A DNA stretch of 64,000 nucleotides from assembly GCA_963699495.1 (NCBI GenBank), contig CAVOUB010000008.1, positions 372,001-436,000 of the forward strand, given 5' to 3'. The position numbers were made by a program, and so were the translations under genes. The notes below the pieces were generated by a model. That model was not told where the DNA came from and ran no database searches. It worked only from the letters and a program-made list of their open reading frames with translations. The stretch's first letter is position 1. Each line of letters starts with the position of its first letter. Positions 61,591 through 64,000 of this stretch are shown in pieces. The DNA is from JAIBJN01 sp963699495 (GTDB lineage Bacteria; Actinomycetota; Thermoleophilia; Gaiellales; Gaiellaceae).

Positions 61591-63327
61591 GCCGTCGGCT
61601 CCGCTTCCTGCTGCTCGGGCTTGGGGCGCTCGGCGCCGGCTGTGCCGCGCTCACGCTGGTCTTCTTTCGGTCGGGCGGCAGGCTGAACGTCGAGCCGGCG
61701 TTCGTCGCAGCGTTTGTTGCGCTCGGGTTGCTCTGGATCCTCGCGGGTCTGGTCGCCTGGTGGAAACGCCCGGAGAACCGCACGGGCGCACTGATGACCG
61801 CGGCGGGGTTTCTGATGTTCACGTGGCTTCCCAGCGGGTGGGACGCTTCGCTTCCGTCGACTGTCTTCGGCATCACCGATCGCCTCTTTCTCGCGGTGGC
61901 GGTGCACCTTTTCGTCGCGTTCCCCCGCGGGCGGCTCTCCTCGACGATCGAGCGGGTGCTCGTGGCAGCTGTCTACGTCGATGTCCTGCTCGTCGCGGGC
62001 GTCGGCGTACAGCTCTTCCTGGGCCCCGAAGACCCATTCTCGGGGACAGGCGCCAGCAATCTGCTGCTCGTCCACGACGATCGAGGACTGGCCGACGCGA
62101 TCGAGTTGGCCGCCGACCTGGTGCTGGCTGTCCTGTGCGTCGTCGCCATCGCCCTTCTGGCCCATCGCTGGCTGACGTCGAGCGGACCTGCTCGCCGACG
62201 TGCTTGCCCCTGTGCTCTGGAGTGGAGTGCTGGTGCTCGTCCTCGCTGCCGCCCTGTTGACCCACTGGCCGAGCTACGAGACGTCGGACGGTATCTTCCT
62301 GTGGGCCTTCCTCGTGGCGGGCGGAATCGTGCCGCTCGCGTTCCTCGCCGGTCTCCTCCGCACGCGGCTGCACCGCTCCGCCGTCGCCGATCTGGTCGTG
62401 GAGCTCGGATCGTCGCCGCCGACCGCGCAGGTCCGCGACGCGATCGCGCGAACGCTCGGCGACGAGTCCCTCGAGCTGGCCTTCTGGCTCCCGGCCACCG
62501 AGCGCTACGTCGACCCTGACGGAAACGCGCTCGACCCGGAAAGCGAGCCCGGGCGTGCGGTCACGGTGCTCGAGCCCGCCGGAAAGCGCGTTGCCGCCCT
62601 CGTGCACGACCCGTCGCTCCTGGACGACCCCGAGCTCTTGGAGGCGGTGGGCGCGGCGGCGAGCCTCGCGCTCGAGAACTCGCGCCTCCAGGCCGAGCTG
62701 CGCGCGCAGCTCGCGGAGGTGCGCGCCTCCCGGACGCGCATCGTCGAGGCAGGCGACGCCGAGCGGCGGCGCCTCGAGCGCGACCTCCACGACGGCGCGC
62801 AACAGCGCCTGCTCGGGGTCCGGCTCGCGCTCCAACTCGCAAGCGGACGCCTTGCGGACGGCGGTGCCTCGGTCGACGATCTCCTCGCCGAAGCGGACGC
62901 CGAGGTGGTCGGCGCTCTCGAGGAGCTGCGGGCGCTCGCCCGCGGCATCCACCCGGCGATCCTGACGGAGGAAGGGCTCGCCGCCGCGCTTGCGGCGCTG
63001 GCGCGACGCGCGCCCGTTCCGGTCGAGCTGACTGTCTGCCGGGAGCGCCTGCCGGCACCCGTGGAGGCGACGGCCTACTTCGTCGCCGGCGAGGCACTCG
63101 CCAACGTCGTCAAGCACGCGCACGCCTCCCGCGTCACGATCGAGGTCACACGGGCGAACGGCCGGGTGGCGATCGACGTCACTGACGACGGGGTGGGCGG
63201 GGCCGACGCCGGCGGGGCCGGGCTCCGCGGGCTCCGTGACCGCGTTGAGGCGCTCGACGGCCGCCTGCGGGTCGAGAGCCCGTCCGCAGGAGGCACGCGG
63301 GTCACAGCGGCGATCCCGTGCGTGTGA
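61587..63327 (+). CDS. Membrane histidine kinase (HisKA_3), one-base frameshift
   Basis: About 580 residues. Six or seven membrane helices form the N-terminal 250 residues (FLLLGLGALGAGCAALTLV..., VAAVYVDVLLVAGVGVQLFL). The frame breaks by one extra base near 62188, where APVLWSGVLVLVLAAALLTH resumes in the new frame. A GAF-like linker and a coiled coil (ENSRLQAELRAQLAEVRASR) lead to the HisKA_3 box RRRLERDLHDGAQQRLLGV (phospho-His) and the ATPase N-box EALANVVKHAHASRV, G-box DDGVGGADAGGAGLRG. It phosphorylates the downstream NarL-type regulator. Confidence 0.88.
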
Positions 63328-64000
63328 TCCTCGCCGACGACGCCGTCGTCATCCGCGAGGGGCTCGCGCGGCTGCTCGCCGAGCAGGGAATCGAAGTGGC
63401 CGGCCAAGCCGGCACGGCCGAGGAGCTCTTGCGGCTGGTCGCCAACGACCCGCCGGACGTCGCCGTCATCGACATCCGGATGCCGCCCACGTATTCGAAC
63501 GAAGGGGTGCTAGCGGCGCAGGAGATCCGTCGCGCCTACCCGGAGGTGGGGACGATCGTCCTCTCGCAGTACGTCGAGGTCGACTATGCGCTGAAGCTCG
63601 TGACCGGAGCATCTGACCGGGTCGGCTACCTGCTCAAGGACCGGATCGCCGACGTGGACGAGTTCGTGGCCGCGTTGGAGCAGGTGGCCGAGGGTGGAAC
63701 GGTCGTCGAGCCCTCCCTCGTCAGCGAGCTCCTCAGCGCCCCTGCCGCCCGCGATCCGCTGGCCAGGCTAACGCCGCGCGAGCGCGAGGTGCTCGCGCTG
63801 GTCGCGCAAGGCAAGACCGACCGCGGGATTGGTGAGGAGCTGTTCGTGACCCGCAAGACCGTCGAGGCGCACGTCCGCAGCATCCTGGCCAAGCTCGACC
63901 TCCCCGCAGACGCGAGCGAGAACCGACGCGTGCACGCCGTGCTGGCGTTCCTCGGGCTAACCGTCAGCCGCGATCGCGGCAGCGCGAAGAGTGGGGTTTT
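63318..64000 (+). CDS. NarL/LuxR-family response regulator, runs off the window
   Basis: GTG 63318 overlaps the kinase end by 10 bases. Visible length 227 residues without a stop. VILADDAVVIREGLARLLAE, VAVIDIRMPPTYSNEG (phospho-Asp) and VGYLLKDRIADVDEF (Lys) form the receiver; LTPREREVLALVAQGKTDRG and LFVTRKTVEAHVRSILAKLD are the LuxR HTH. The normal length suggests only a few residues are missing. It is the output partner of the kinase just upstream. Confidence 0.9.
   Translation, partial: MRVILADDAVVIREGLARLLAEQGIEVAGQAGTAEELLRLVANDPPDVAVIDIRMPPTYSNEGVLAAQEIRRAYPEVGTIVLSQYVEVDYALKLVTGASDRVGYLLKDRIADVDEFVAALEQVAEGGTVVEPSLVSELLSAPAARDPLARLTPREREVLALVAQGKTDRGIGEELFVTRKTVEAHVRSILAKLDLPADASENRRVHAVLAFLGLTVSRDRGSAKSGV

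Overview
The window is about 70% GC, densely coded and strongly codon-biased. The gene families point to a high-GC actinobacterium, most likely of class Thermoleophilia (Gaiellales/Solirubrobacterales). The main pointers are a cyclic 2,3-diphosphoglycerate synthetase-like gene, a short transglycosylase with a WLCIHRHEG motif, a Tat-exported DUF1501/DUF1800 pair and CRTAC1-type propellers. This placement rests on remembered family distributions, not on a marker gene. The only RNA gene I can support is one tRNA-Ala(UGC). There is no CRISPR array, integrase or intact IS element.

Layout. 0-6.4 kb: housekeeping genes (phosphoesterase, RlmD-type rRNA methyltransferase, YjbQ, M3-like peptidase, cyclic-2,3-DPG synthetase, carbamate kinase). 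6.4-9.2 kb: cupin, LtrA membrane protein, epimerase. 9.2-19.9 kb: an accessory region. It opens with a membrane protein/MarR-like pair, then single small-molecule enzymes on either strand (cupin, VOC, SnoaL-like, alpha/beta hydrolase, DHFR-like, AhpD-like, epoxide hydrolase, LanC-like). These are mixed with gene remnants and separated by at least ten copies of one ~34-nt imperfect dyad, all in the same orientation. This looks like a gene-cassette array, but without a canonical attC sequence. 20.1-24.2 kb: ornithine carbamoyltransferase, a minimal metalloprotease, a lone GroES, a deacetylase translationally coupled to an orphan contractile-tail sheath protein, and a decayed hydrolase-cyclase gene. 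24.2-30 kb: two secreted glycosidase-like paralogues bracketing a cupredoxin, a DUF1501 and a DUF1800 gene. 30-33 kb: secreted cyclase-family and beta-helix proteins. 33.4-37.1 kb: a very large TIR-WD40 protein. 37.3-49.7 kb: tRNA-Ala, HAMP-GGDEF diguanylate cyclase, small membrane proteins, Rpf-like transglycosylase, divergent NrtR/PncA NAD-salvage pair, DUF255 thioredoxin-fold protein, L,D-transpeptidase, fatty-acid desaturase, GH25 lysozyme and small proteins. 50-64 kb: flavin amine oxidase, class V aminotransferase, cupin, an RnfD-CRTAC1 fusion, a subtilase with seven 56-residue repeats preceded by a separate propeptide-like gene, and a response regulator/histidine kinase/NarL regulator operon that runs off the window.

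An unusual property of the sequence itself is that eight genes are interrupted by one (in one case three) extra bases, always an insertion and never a deletion. Family homology continues across each break. This looks more like consensus error than biology, and the affected genes should be read as intact until checked. Separately, true decay scars exist: a truncated aldo-keto reductase against a truncated MmyB regulator, a DHFR remnant, the hydrolase-cyclase remnant, a USP-like 3' end, and a flavoprotein/SRPBCC junction. These show that the accessory regions have lost DNA by deletion.
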